Assembly: GCA_025999455.1 (NCBI GenBank)
Contig: AP024683.1
Span: 1,123,501 to 1,187,500, forward strand
Length of the DNA: 64,000 nucleotides
Reading direction: 5' to 3'
DNA from: Geminicoccaceae bacterium
Lineage (GTDB): Bacteria > Pseudomonadota > Alphaproteobacteria > Geminicoccales > Geminicoccaceae
Positions 50,973-59,893 of this stretch are shown one piece after another; positions within the stretch are counted from its first letter, which is position 1; every line of letters starts with the position of its first letter. Below the pieces are notes generated by a model. It was not told where the DNA came from. It saw only the letters and a program-made list of their open reading frames with translations, and did no database searches. The position numbers were made by a program, and so were the translations under genes.

Positions 50973-51569
50973 ATGGGCGCCTCGGCACGGCTCGCGGATC
51001 TCTCGCTCGACGGCTTCCTCGCCTGGGAGGAGCGGCAAGAGCTGCGCTACGAGCGGGTGGGCGGGGTCGTCCGCGCCATGGCGGGCGGGACCCGGGCGCA
51101 CGACACGATCGCCGGCAACCTCCGCTTCTCGCTCCGCCAACAGGTCAGGCGGCGGGGCTGCCAGGAGTTCGGCTCCGACGTCAAGGTCGTGAGCCCGCGC
51201 GGCGATGTCATGTACCCCGACTTGACGGTCCGTTGCGGTCGTCGGGACGACCGCGCGACCACGGTCGAGGATCCGATCCTCGTCGCGGAGGTGCTGTCCG
51301 AGAGCACGCTCCGCCACGACCTGCTGCTGAAACGTTTGGCCTACAAGTCGATCCCGTCTCTGCAGGTGATCCTCTACCTCGCCCAGGACCAAGCACGGGT
51401 GGACGTCGTGCGCCGGGGCCCGGACGGCCGGTGGGACGACGGGGATCCCGCGGTCGGGCTCGATGCGGTCCTTTCGCTGCCGGAGCTCGGGATCGACCTC
51501 CCGCTCGCCGAGCTCTACGCCGACACCGACGTCGCCGAGCGCGGCGGCGGGCCGGCGGAAGAGAGCTGA
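50973..51569 (+). CDS. Uma2/DUF820 family putative nuclease, first of a tandem pair
   Basis: This is a 198-residue protein of the Uma2 (DUF820) family, with a PD-(D/E)xK restriction-endonuclease-like fold. DGFLAWEERQELRYERVGG, VVRAMAGGTRAHDTIAGNL, the catalytic region VMYPDLTVRCGRRDDRAT, ILVAEVLSESTLRHDLLLK and YLAQDQARVDVVRR are family marks. GTGGAGGGGACG precedes the ATG at 50973. These genes occur in many copies in cyanobacteria and some proteobacteria, and their function is uncertain. It is about 85 percent identical by eye to the following gene. Confidence 0.9.
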   Translation: MGASARLADLSLDGFLAWEERQELRYERVGGVVRAMAGGTRAHDTIAGNLRFSLRQQVRRRGCQEFGSDVKVVSPRGDVMYPDLTVRCGRRDDRATTVEDPILVAEVLSESTLRHDLLLKRLAYKSIPSLQVILYLAQDQARVDVVRRGPDGRWDDGDPAVGLDAVLSLPELGIDLPLAELYADTDVAERGGGPAEES

Positions 51570-51610
51570 AAGTCGTGGCGACGCTCGAGATCCGTGAGCC
51601 GGAGAGCATC

Positions 51611-52210
51611 ATGGGTGCATCGGCGAAAACGATCGACCTCTCGCTCGAAGGCTTCCTCGCCTGGGAAGAGCGTCAAGAGCTGCGCTACGAGCGGGTGGGC
51701 GGGGTCGTCCGCGCCATGGCGGGCGGGACCCGGGCGCACAACAAGATCGCGATCAACTTACTCCTGGCTCTCGGATCCGTCGTCCGCCGGCGCGGCTGCG
51801 AGCTGTTCGGCTCCGACGTCAAGGTCGTGAGCCCGCGCGGTGACGTCATGTACCCCGACCTGACGGTCCGGTGCGGGCCGCGCAACGACCGGCTCACCAC
51901 CGTCGACGACCCGCTGTTGGTCGCCGAGGTGCTCTCGGAGAGCACGCTCCGCCACGACCTGCTGCTGAAGCGCTTGGCCTACAAGTCGATCCCGTCTCTG
52001 CGGGTGATCCTCTACCTCGCCCAGGATCAGGCCCGGGTCGACGTGGTGCGGCGGGGCGCGGACGGCCGGTGGGACGACGGGGAGCCTGCGGTCGGGCTCG
52101 ATGCGGTCCTCGCACTGCCGGAGCTCGGGATCGACCTCCCGCTCGCCGAGCTCTACGCCGACACCGACGTCGCCGAGCGCGGCGGCGGGCCACCCGACGA
52201 GGAGGGTTGA
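51611..52210 (+). CDS. Uma2/DUF820 family putative nuclease, second of a tandem pair
   Basis: This is a 199-residue paralog of the preceding gene. Long blocks are identical (LAWEERQELRYERVGGVVRA, VVSPRGDVMYPDLTVRCG, YKSIPSL, PLAELYADTDVAERGGG), and differences cluster in residues 5-15, 45-60 (KIAINLLLALGSVVRRRGCE) and 88-95. The nucleotide similarity extends across the coding region, so this is a recent tandem duplication with some divergence. The Asp and Glu of the nuclease site are kept. The stop is 1 bp from the following aldolase start. Confidence 0.9.
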   Translation: MGASAKTIDLSLEGFLAWEERQELRYERVGGVVRAMAGGTRAHNKIAINLLLALGSVVRRRGCELFGSDVKVVSPRGDVMYPDLTVRCGPRNDRLTTVDDPLLVAEVLSESTLRHDLLLKRLAYKSIPSLRVILYLAQDQARVDVVRRGADGRWDDGEPAVGLDAVLALPELGIDLPLAELYADTDVAERGGGPPDEEG

Positions 52211-52211
52211 G

Positions 52212-52994
52212 ATGGACGGAGCCGCCTTCCGCGAGCGGATGCGCGCCGGTGAAACGGTGTTCGGGCTCGGCGTGCGTGTCGCCCGGTCGGGCGAGATCGC
52301 ACTCGTCGCCAAGGCGGCCGGGTTCGACTGGCTGTTCGTCGACATGGAGCACAACACGCTCTCGATCGACGCGGCCGCCCAGATCTGCCAGGCCGCCCTC
52401 GCCGCCGGTCTGCCGGCGCTCGTGCGGATCCCGGGCCCCGATCCCCTCACCGCTTCGCGCCTGCTCGACACGGGCGCCACGGGGATCGTCGTCCCGCACG
52501 TCGACGGGCCGGAAGCGATCGCACCCGTGATCGCCCAGTGCCGATTCCCGCCCAAGGGTCGCCGTTCGATCGGCGGGCCCTTGCCGCAGCTCCACTACGC
52601 CGCACTACCGGCCGTCGAGCACATGGCGAAGGCCGACGAGCGGACCTTGATCGTCGCCATGATCGAAAGCCCCGAGGCGGTCGCCGCGGCCGGCGACATC
52701 GCGGCCCTGCCGGGCGTCGACGCGCTCCTCGTGGGCTCGAACGACCTCGCCCTCGAGATGGGGATCCCGGGCCGGCTCGACGATCCGCGGCTCGAGACGG
52801 CCTATCGCGAGGTCATCGCCGCGGCGCGCACCTACGACAAACCGGTCGGGCTCGGTGGCGTCTACACGGCCGAGCTCCTCGCCCGCTACCTGCCCTTGGG
52901 CTTCCGCTTCGCGCTTTTGGGCTCCGATCTCGCCCTCCTGCTCGCCGGTGGCCGCGAGCGGGTGGCGACCGCCCGGCGGATCGTCGAGGGCTGA
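52212..52994 (+). CDS. HpcH/HpaI-family aldolase
   Basis: This is a 260-residue class II pyruvate aldolase. FDWLFVDMEHNTLSIDAA, ALVRIPGPDP, GIVVPHVDGPEAI, MIESPEAVAAAGDIAALPGV and DALLVGSNDLALEMG are the family blocks; Glu in MIES and Asp in GSND bind the metal. HpaI cleaves 4-hydroxy-2-oxo-heptanedioate to pyruvate and succinic semialdehyde; the aldehyde dehydrogenase upstream could use such a product, but this is speculative. GGAGGGTTGAG just precedes the ATG. The start abuts the Uma2 gene. Confidence 0.93.
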   Translation: MDGAAFRERMRAGETVFGLGVRVARSGEIALVAKAAGFDWLFVDMEHNTLSIDAAAQICQAALAAGLPALVRIPGPDPLTASRLLDTGATGIVVPHVDGPEAIAPVIAQCRFPPKGRRSIGGPLPQLHYAALPAVEHMAKADERTLIVAMIESPEAVAAAGDIAALPGVDALLVGSNDLALEMGIPGRLDDPRLETAYREVIAAARTYDKPVGLGGVYTAELLARYLPLGFRFALLGSDLALLLAGGRERVATARRIVEG

Positions 52995-53135
52995 GCGGAG
53001 GGCCGGCGCGGCCGGTCCGACCCGGAGCCTGCCGCCCCCGAGCGCCCACCCCTGGGTGGCGGAATCGCTCGCGCGTTGCATCGCCGCGCGAACCGGTGTC
53101 TTCTCGCCGGGCATCGGACCGGCGGGGGGCTGCCC

Positions 53136-56120
53136 ATGGCGCTCGACGAGGCCTTGCACGAGGGATCGGCGGCGGAGCGGCCGGAGCCGGCCGAGACGGC
53201 ACCGCCCGACGCCACGCTCGGCGCGATCGCCGACACGCTCGCCGAGGCGCGCGCCGCGGCCGACCGCGACCCGCTCGCCAACCCGATCCAGAGCCTCGCC
53301 TGCGCGCTCGCCGAGCGGCTGGTCGCCGGCCGGCTCGACGACGCCGCCCTCGACCGCCTCGTCCGCCGGCTCACGCTCGACGCCTTCCGCTCGCGCGCCG
53401 AACGGCTGCGTGCCTATCTCGGCGAGACCGACCCCAAGGCCAACCGGGCGCGGATCGAGGCCCTCGTGCGCGGCTTGGCGACGGGACCCGACGGAGCGCC
53501 CGTCTCTTTCGACACCTTCGCCCGACGGGTCGGCCGGCTGCGCTACGGCTTCGTGATCACCGCGCACCCGACCTTCGCGCTCGCCCAGCGGTTGCGCGAG
53601 CTCCTCGTGACCCTGGCTCTCGAGCTCGGCCCCGACGGGAGGCCGCTCGATCCGGCGGCGCGCGCGGCCCTGCTCACCGAGGTCGAGGCCGTCGCCCACC
53701 GTCCGGACCCCAAGCTCGACCTCGCGGCCGAGCACCGCCAGTCCATGCGGGCGATCGGCAATCTGCGGGCGGCGATCGAGATCGTCCATGCGACCGTGCT
53801 CGACGTGGCGGCCGAGCTCTGGCCGGACCGCTGGACCGAGCTCACCCCGCGCCTCCTCTCGGTGGCGAGCTGGGTCGGCTACGACACCGACGGGCGGGCC
53901 GACATCGCCTGGCAGACGACGCTCGCGAGCCGCCTCGCCCTGCAGCTCGCCCAGCTCGAGAGCTACGCTGCTTCGATCCGGGCGGTGCGCGCCGAGCTCG
54001 CCCCGGGCGAGCCTCTCGGCCCGCTCCTCGAGCTCGTCGAGGCGCGGCTCGCCCTCGCCCTCAAATCCTGCGCCGACGAGCTCGAGGGGCTGCGCGGCCA
54101 GCCGGGCGCGGTCGTCGACGAGGCGGCCCTCGCTCGGCTCGCCCGCGAGATGGCGAGAGGATTGCCCTGGCGGCTGCGGGATTCGGCGGAACTCGCGCGG
54201 CTCGTGGACCGCTGCATCGGCGCGGCCCGCAAGCCCGAGGTGCTGCGCCGGCTCCTCCTCTTGCGCGCGCAGATCGCGACCCAGGGCCTCGCCATGGCCG
54301 GCACGCATCTGCGGATCAACGCACTCCAAGTCCACAACGCGGTGCGCAAGCTCGTCGGTCTCGACCACGCGGCCGACGATCCGACCCATCGGCTCTCCTA
54401 CATCGAGAAGATCGCGGCGCTGATCGCCGAGGTCCGGCCGGTGGCGATCAATTTCGGATCGCTCGTCCAAGAAAAGGCGACCGCCCGGCGAGCGATGATG
54501 ATCGCCGCCCAGCTCGCCAAATATCTGGACGCCTCCGAATCGATCCGCTTCCTCATCGCCGAGTGCGAAACACCTTTCACGCTGCTCGCCGCCCTCTACC
54601 TGGCCGAGCTCTTCGGTGTGGCCGATCGGCTCGACATCACGCCGCTCTTCGAGACCCGCAAGGCGCTTGAGCAGGGTGTCGCGATCCTCGACCAGGCGCT
54701 CGCCGTCCCGGCTTGGCGCGCGCATCTCGAGCGCCGCGGGCGGATCTGCGTCCAGACCGGCTTCTCCGATGCCGGCCGCTATCTCGGTCAAACCGCCGCG
54801 GCGGTCGCGATCGAGCGGATCCGGCTCGGTCTCGTCGAGGTCCTGGCCCGCCACGGGCTCGACGATCTCGAGGTCGTGATCTTCGACACCCACGGCGAGA
54901 GCATCGGCCGGGGTGCGCATCCCGAGAGCTTCGCCGAGCGCCTGGCCTATGTCGACACGCCGGAGAGCCGGCGCCGCTTCGCCGCCGCCGGGCTCGAGGT
55001 CGTCCAGGAGACGAGCTACCAGGGCGGCGACGGCTATCTCCTCCTGCAGAGCGAGGCCTCGGCACTCGCCGTCGTCACGCGCGTGCTCGAGCACGTGCTC
55101 GCGCCGGTCGAGGAGCGGAGCGACCCGTTCTACGTCGAGACCGCCTATGTCGACGAATTCTTCGCCGCGGTCCGGCTCTTCAACGACCGGGTCATCGAGG
55201 ATCCGGCCTACGCCGCCTTGTTGGGCGTCTACGGCACGAACCTCCTCTATCCTTCGGGCTCGCGCCCGGTGCGGCGGCAGTTCGACGCCGGGATCCGCCC
55301 GGTCCTGCTCGACCATCCCTCGCAGATCCGGGCGATCCCGCACAACGCCGTGCTCCAACAGCTCGGCATCCTGGCCAACACGGTGGGCGGGCTCGGCCAA
55401 GCGATCGCCAAGGACCCGGAGCGGTTCCACCGTTTCTACCGCGAGAGTGCCCGCTTCCGCTCGCTCGTGCGGATGGTCGAACACGCCTTCATGTTCACCG
55501 ATCTCGACGTCGTGAAGGCGCTGATCGACCGCTTCGACCCGGGCTTCTGGCTGGCGCGGGCGGCCGCGGCGCGCGATCCCGCCGAGGTCGAGGAGCTGCG
55601 CGCGGTGGCCGACCACGTCGAGCGGCTCGGGCTGCACGATCGGCTCGCGCGGATCTTCCGGGTCTTCCAGCGCGACTATCTCGACCTCGCCGCCGCACTC
55701 CGCGAGCATCGAAGGCGTACCCGCGGCGCCGGCGCCCGGCCGATCGCGATCGATCCCGCCACCCGCGACAATCTCCACATGCTCCACGCGCTGCGCCTCG
55801 CGCTAATCGAACGGCTGATGCGCCGGGCGGTGCGGATCCCCGACTTCTCCGACCGCCACGAGGTCACCCACGACGCTTTGATCGAGGCGATGTTCCGGCT
55901 CGAGGTCGAGCCCTCCTTGCAGCTTCTGGGGCAGATCTTCCCGGTCCTCGAGAGCCCCCGCTCCGAACAGGATTGGGGCGAGCCCTCGACCTATGCGGGC
56001 GATCGCGAGCAGTCCTACGCGCAGGAGCACGCCACGCTCTTCCGGCCGATGGCCGCGGATCACGACCTCGTGCGGCGGATCGGCAGCGCGATCGTCCACC
56101 ATCTGGGCGCCTTCGGCTGA
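53136..56120 (+). CDS. ppc: Phosphoenolpyruvate carboxylase, divergent type
   Basis: This is a 994-residue enzyme that would carboxylate PEP to oxaloacetate (EC 4.1.1.31). The catalytic His144 is in VITAHPTFALAQRL (TAHPTE in classical enzymes). ASWVGYDTDGRADI, GSRPVRRQFDAGIR and GRGAHP correspond to SWMGGDRDGN, GSRPAKRR and GRGGGP. The usual active-site Lys in GYSDSAKDAG is Arg548 here (GFSDAGRYLG), and the HGRGG loop reads DTHGESIGRG (from 584). The start ATG 53136 is preceded by GGCGGGGGGCTGCCC only, but it begins the conserved region. The C-terminus ends without the canonical NTG, so function should be treated as probable. Confidence 0.85.
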   Translation: MALDEALHEGSAAERPEPAETAPPDATLGAIADTLAEARAAADRDPLANPIQSLACALAERLVAGRLDDAALDRLVRRLTLDAFRSRAERLRAYLGETDPKANRARIEALVRGLATGPDGAPVSFDTFARRVGRLRYGFVITAHPTFALAQRLRELLVTLALELGPDGRPLDPAARAALLTEVEAVAHRPDPKLDLAAEHRQSMRAIGNLRAAIEIVHATVLDVAAELWPDRWTELTPRLLSVASWVGYDTDGRADIAWQTTLASRLALQLAQLESYAASIRAVRAELAPGEPLGPLLELVEARLALALKSCADELEGLRGQPGAVVDEAALARLAREMARGLPWRLRDSAELARLVDRCIGAARKPEVLRRLLLLRAQIATQGLAMAGTHLRINALQVHNAVRKLVGLDHAADDPTHRLSYIEKIAALIAEVRPVAINFGSLVQEKATARRAMMIAAQLAKYLDASESIRFLIAECETPFTLLAALYLAELFGVADRLDITPLFETRKALEQGVAILDQALAVPAWRAHLERRGRICVQTGFSDAGRYLGQTAAAVAIERIRLGLVEVLARHGLDDLEVVIFDTHGESIGRGAHPESFAERLAYVDTPESRRRFAAAGLEVVQETSYQGGDGYLLLQSEASALAVVTRVLEHVLAPVEERSDPFYVETAYVDEFFAAVRLFNDRVIEDPAYAALLGVYGTNLLYPSGSRPVRRQFDAGIRPVLLDHPSQIRAIPHNAVLQQLGILANTVGGLGQAIAKDPERFHRFYRESARFRSLVRMVEHAFMFTDLDVVKALIDRFDPGFWLARAAAARDPAEVEELRAVADHVERLGLHDRLARIFRVFQRDYLDLAAALREHRRRTRGAGARPIAIDPATRDNLHMLHALRLALIERLMRRAVRIPDFSDRHEVTHDALIEAMFRLEVEPSLQLLGQIFPVLESPRSEQDWGEPSTYAGDREQSYAQEHATLFRPMAADHDLVRRIGSAIVHHLGAFG

Positions 56121-56162
56121 ACCGCCGAGGCCGAGAAACGACAAGGAGCGGGGAGGAAGCGC

Positions 56163-56906
56163 ATGCGGGAACGCCTCGCGGGCAAGGTCGCGCTCGTCAC
56201 CGGGGCCGCGACGGGGATCGGCCGGGCCACCGTCGAACGGCTCGCGGCCGAGGGGGCGAAGGTCGTGGCGGCGGTCGCCGAGCCGGGTCAGCTCCAGGCG
56301 GTCGAGGGCTTCTCGCCCCTCGTCCTCGACGTGCGCTCGGAAGCCGATTGGGAGGCCGCGGTCGCGACGGTCGAGGGGCGCTTCGGCGGGCTCGACATCC
56401 TCGTGAACAACGCCGGGATCCACCGATCGGGCGGGGCGCTCGAGACCGACCGCGCGCTCTGGGACGAGGTCATGGCGGTCAATCTCTGGGGCACCTTCCT
56501 CGGGTGCCGCACCGCGATCCCGGCGATGCGCCGGCGCGGCGGCGGGGCGATCGTCAACCTCGCCTCGATCAACGCCTTGACCGCCGCACCGCGAGCCGCG
56601 GCTTACGCCGCCTCGAAGGGCGGGGTGCGGGCCTTGACGATGGCGCTCGCCATCGACCACGCGCGGGAGAACATCCGCATCAACTGCGTCTGCCCCGGCG
56701 CCGTCGCCACACCGCTCCTCGAGGGCGTGATCGCCCGCGCCGAGGATCCCGAGGCGATGCGACGGATCATGGTCGACCGCCACCCGATGGGTCGGATCGC
56801 CGAACCCGAGGAAGTGGCGGCGGTCATCGCCTTCCTGGCGAGCGACGACGCCTCCTTCATGACCGGGCTCGCGATCCCGGTCGACGGCGGCCGCTCGATC
56901 CGCTGA
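56163..56906 (+). CDS. Short-chain dehydrogenase/reductase (SDR)
   Basis: This is a 247-residue classical SDR. The cofactor motif is VALVTGAATGIGRATVERLA; NNAG is present (LVNNAGIHRSGG); the Ser and Tyr-x-x-x-Lys sites are NLASINALTAAPRAAAYAAS with K in AASKGG; the C-terminal PVDGGRSIR is typical. Acts on a hydroxyl/keto substrate that cannot be identified. GGGGAGGAAGCGC precedes the ATG at 56163. It lies 42 bp after ppc and 81 bp before an E1 alpha gene. Confidence 0.92.
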   Translation: MRERLAGKVALVTGAATGIGRATVERLAAEGAKVVAAVAEPGQLQAVEGFSPLVLDVRSEADWEAAVATVEGRFGGLDILVNNAGIHRSGGALETDRALWDEVMAVNLWGTFLGCRTAIPAMRRRGGGAIVNLASINALTAAPRAAAYAASKGGVRALTMALAIDHARENIRINCVCPGAVATPLLEGVIARAEDPEAMRRIMVDRHPMGRIAEPEEVAAVIAFLASDDASFMTGLAIPVDGGRSIR

Positions 56907-56987
56907 GACCGGCCCCGCTCCATCGGCTTTTGACAAGGGTCGCCCCGACCCGCATGGAAGGCGGCGGGACGGCGAGCGGAGGGGGTC

Positions 56988-57989
56988 TTGAGCGCCGGCT
57001 TCCAGCGCAATCTCGACGTCGAGCGCGTCAAGGCGCTCTTGCGGACGATGGTGGCGATCCGCGCCTTCGAGGAGGAGGCGCTCGCCGCCCAGAAGGAGGG
57101 GCTCGTCAAAGGCGCCATCCACCCCTCGATCGGCCAGGAGGCGGTGGCGGCCGGCGTGTGCGGGGAGCTCCGGCGCGACGACGTGTTGCTTTCGACCCAT
57201 CGCGGCCACGGCCACACCCTCGCCAAGGGCGCCGACCCCTTCGCCATGATGGCCGAGCTCATGGGCCGCGCACCCGGCACCTCGCAGGGTAAGGGCGGCT
57301 CCATGCACATCGCCGACTTCTCGGTCGGGATGCTGGGGGCCAACGGGGTGGTCGCGGCCAACATCGGCATCGCCGCCGGTGCGGCGCACGCGATCAAGCT
57401 CCTGGGCGGCGACCGCATCGTCTGCTGCATCTTCGGCGACGGCGCGGTGAACCGCGGCCCGTTCCTCGAGGGCCTCAACTGGGCGGCCGTCTATCGTCTG
57501 CCGGTCCTGTTCGTGTGCGAGGACAACGGCTACGCGGCCACGACCCGGACCCGCGAGCTCACCGCCGGCCCGGGGCCGCTCGCCCGCGCCCGGGCGCTCG
57601 GCATCGAGGGCGAAGTGGTCGACGGCAACGACGTGCTCGCGGTTTCCGAGGCGACGCGCGCGCTCGTGGCCGCGGTCCGAAGCGGCGCGGGGCCGCGCTT
57701 CCTCCACTGCCTCACCTACCGCCTCGCCGGCCACACGGGGGCCGATGCCGGCACCTATCGGCCGGCCGAAGAGGTCGAGGCGCGCTGGAAACGATGCCCG
57801 ATCGCCCGGGCGCGGGCGTTGCTCGAGGCGGCAGGCGTGGCGGCCGCCGAGCTCGACGCGCTCGAGGCCGGAGCACGGGGCGAGATCGCGCGCGTCGCGG
57901 CGGCGGCGCGGGCGGCCCCCTGGCCCGATCCGGCGCTCGCTTGGACCGACGTGCAGGATCTGGGTGCGGCCGTGCGGGCGGAGGGCTGA
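56988..57989 (+). CDS. TPP-dependent 2-oxoacid dehydrogenase E1 component, alpha subunit
   Basis: This is a 333-residue thiamin diphosphate enzyme subunit. The TPP motif is FGDGAVNRGPFLEGLNWAAV with N in CEDNGYAA. HPSIGQEAVAAG, LSTHRGHGHTLAKGADP and GKGGSMHIADFSVG are typical of pyruvate or acetoin dehydrogenase E1 alpha. TTG at 56988 has GGAGGGGGTC upstream. No E2 or E3 gene is next to it, which is unusual for acetoin (acoABCL) or pyruvate (pdhAB) operons. The E1 beta gene follows 3 bp later. Confidence 0.92.
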   Translation: MSAGFQRNLDVERVKALLRTMVAIRAFEEEALAAQKEGLVKGAIHPSIGQEAVAAGVCGELRRDDVLLSTHRGHGHTLAKGADPFAMMAELMGRAPGTSQGKGGSMHIADFSVGMLGANGVVAANIGIAAGAAHAIKLLGGDRIVCCIFGDGAVNRGPFLEGLNWAAVYRLPVLFVCEDNGYAATTRTRELTAGPGPLARARALGIEGEVVDGNDVLAVSEATRALVAAVRSGAGPRFLHCLTYRLAGHTGADAGTYRPAEEVEARWKRCPIARARALLEAAGVAAAELDALEAGARGEIARVAAAARAAPWPDPALAWTDVQDLGAAVRAEG

Positions 57990-57992
57990 GCC

Positions 57993-58982
57993 TTGGCCGA
58001 GATGAGCTATCTCGAGGCGGGGGCGCTGGCGCTGCGCGAGGCGATGCGCGCCGATCCCCGGGTCTGGGCGCTCGGCGAGGATCTCGGCCGGGGCGGGGTG
58101 TTCGGCCAGTACAAGGGGCTGCAGGCCGAGTTCGGCCCCGAGCGGATCGTCGACACGCCGATCAGCGAAGCCGCGATCATGGCCGTGGCGACCGGGGCGG
58201 CCATGCTCGGCACGCGTCCGGTCGTCGAGATGCGCTTCGCCGATTTCGCGCTCTGCGCGATCGACGAGCTCGTGAACCAGGCCGCCAAGGCCCGCTACAT
58301 GTTCGGTGGCCAGACGCGCGTGCCGCTCGTCGTCCGCGAGCCCACGGGCCGCTGGCGGAGCTCCGCGGCGCAGCACAGTCAGAGCCTCGAGGCCTGGTAC
58401 GTGCACGTTCCCGGGCTCGTGGTCCTCGCCCCCGCCACCCCGGCCGACAACCGGGCCCTCCTGCGCGCCGCGATCGCCTGCGACGATCCGGTGGTCCATT
58501 TCGAGCACAAGAATCTCTGGCCGCTCGTGGGCGAGGTCCCGGACGAGCCCGAGCCGGCGCCGATCGGCAAAGCGCGGCGCGTGCGCGAAGGCGCGGATCT
58601 CACCCTCGTCACCTGGTCGGCCACCGTGCACGAGGCGGTGCGCGCGGCCGAACTCCTGGCCCGCGAGGGGATCGGCACGGATCTCTTCGACCTGCGCTCG
58701 CTCTGGCCTTGGGACCGCGAGGCCGTGCTCGCCTCGGCGGCCCGCACCGGCCGGCTGCTCGTCGCGCACGAGGCCGTGCAGGTGGGCGGGTTCGGGGCCG
58801 AGATCGCCGCGACCGTGGCCGAGGAGCTCGGCGTGCCGGTCGCCCGGATCGGGGCGCCACGCCTGCCCGTGCCCTACAGCCCACCGCTCGAGGCCGAGCT
58901 CGAGGTCGATGCCGAGCGGATCGCGCGGGCGGCGCGCCGGCTGCTCGACCGGCCGGTGCGGCGCCGCGCGGTTTCCGCGTAG
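57993..58982 (+). CDS. TPP-dependent 2-oxoacid dehydrogenase E1 component, beta subunit
   Basis: This is a 329-residue transketolase-like beta subunit. MSYLEAGALALREAMRADPR, WALGEDLGRGGVFGQYKGLQ, DTPISEAAIMAVATGAAMLG, FADFALCAIDELVNQAAKAR, WRSSAAQHSQSLEAWYVHVP and the C-terminal transketolase domain (DLFDLRSLWPWDREAVLAS) are all present. TTG 57993 and ATG 58002 are both possible starts; GGAGGG lies before the first. Forms the alpha2-beta2 E1 with the preceding subunit. The substrate may be pyruvate, acetoin or a branched-chain 2-oxoacid. Confidence 0.92.
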   Translation: MAEMSYLEAGALALREAMRADPRVWALGEDLGRGGVFGQYKGLQAEFGPERIVDTPISEAAIMAVATGAAMLGTRPVVEMRFADFALCAIDELVNQAAKARYMFGGQTRVPLVVREPTGRWRSSAAQHSQSLEAWYVHVPGLVVLAPATPADNRALLRAAIACDDPVVHFEHKNLWPLVGEVPDEPEPAPIGKARRVREGADLTLVTWSATVHEAVRAAELLAREGIGTDLFDLRSLWPWDREAVLASAARTGRLLVAHEAVQVGGFGAEIAATVAEELGVPVARIGAPRLPVPYSPPLEAELEVDAERIARAARRLLDRPVRRRAVSA

Positions 58983-59068
58983 CCAGCGGCGCCGAGACCG
59001 GCCTCCGCTCTTCCCTTCGCGCGCCCGACGCGCCACCTCCGCGTTTCGGAAGCGGGGAGGTCGGGCCG

Positions 59069-59893
59069 ATGGCGCTCGCCTGGCGGCAGTTCGCCGGAGA
59101 GGCCGGACGTGGTCTCGCCCACGCCCTCGTGCCGCGGCTCGCGGCGCGACGGGCGTTCGCGCGACGCCGCCGCGCCGGGCTCTTGGAGCCCGAGATCGCG
59201 CTCGTCCCGTTCCTGCTCGACCCCGACCGGGTGGGCGTCGACGTGGGCGCGAACGCCGGCTTCTGGAGCCTCGCCATGGCGGAGCGGGCGCGCCGGGTCG
59301 TCGCGATCAAGCCGATCCCCGAGATCGCCCGGGCGCTCGAGCGGCGGATGCCGCGCCGCGTGAAGGTACTCGGTTGCGCCCTCTCGGATCGGTCGGGCCG
59401 CGCCCTCCTGCGCATCCCGAGCGATGCCGGGCGTGCGACGATCGAGCCCGCCAACCCGCTCGTCGACGAGCCGCCGGTGCGCAGGATCGAGGTCCCGCTC
59501 GTCCGGCTCGACGAGCTGCCGTTCGAGGCGCCGCTCGGGCTCGTCAAGATCGACGTCGAGGGTCACGAGCTCGCGGTCTGCCGCGGTGCGGCCGGGCGGC
59601 TCGCGACCGACCGACCGGCGCTCGTCGTCGAGGCCGAAGAGCGCCACCGGCCGGGTGCGGTGGCCGATCTGGCGGCCTTCCTCGGCGACCTGGGCTACGA
59701 GGGCTTCTTCCTCGAGCGCGGTGCGTTGCGGGTGATCGCGGCCTTCGATCCCGCCCGTCACCAGCCGCTCGACCGGTCCGGGCGACCGGCCCCGGGGCCT
59801 GCCGGCTGGATCAACAATTTCCTCTTCGTGCCGGAAGGCGGCGAGGCGGTGCTCGAGCGCGCGGTCGCGGCGTGCTTCGGCGGCGGTATTTAG
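59069..59893 (+). CDS. FkbM-family methyltransferase
   Basis: This is a 274-residue SAM-dependent methyltransferase of the FkbM type. The SAM motif is VGVDVGANAGFWSLAMAE, and the family mark is LGLVKIDVEGHELAVCRGA. FLLDPDRVGVDVGANAG and PALVVEAEERHRPGA are further marks. FkbM proteins often methylate sugar hydroxyls in polysaccharides or secondary products. GGGGAGGTCGGGCC precedes the ATG at 59069. The stop overlaps that of the convergent tupA. Confidence 0.92.
   Translation: MALAWRQFAGEAGRGLAHALVPRLAARRAFARRRRAGLLEPEIALVPFLLDPDRVGVDVGANAGFWSLAMAERARRVVAIKPIPEIARALERRMPRRVKVLGCALSDRSGRALLRIPSDAGRATIEPANPLVDEPPVRRIEVPLVRLDELPFEAPLGLVKIDVEGHELAVCRGAAGRLATDRPALVVEAEERHRPGAVADLAAFLGDLGYEGFFLERGALRVIAAFDPARHQPLDRSGRPAPGPAGWINNFLFVPEGGEAVLERAVAACFGGGI

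Noticed and set aside
52605-55787. A 1060-codon open frame on the strand opposite ppc
   Set aside because: It is antisense to ppc and neighbours, with repetitive charged composition and no domain. Long antisense open frames are a product of high GC3 here.
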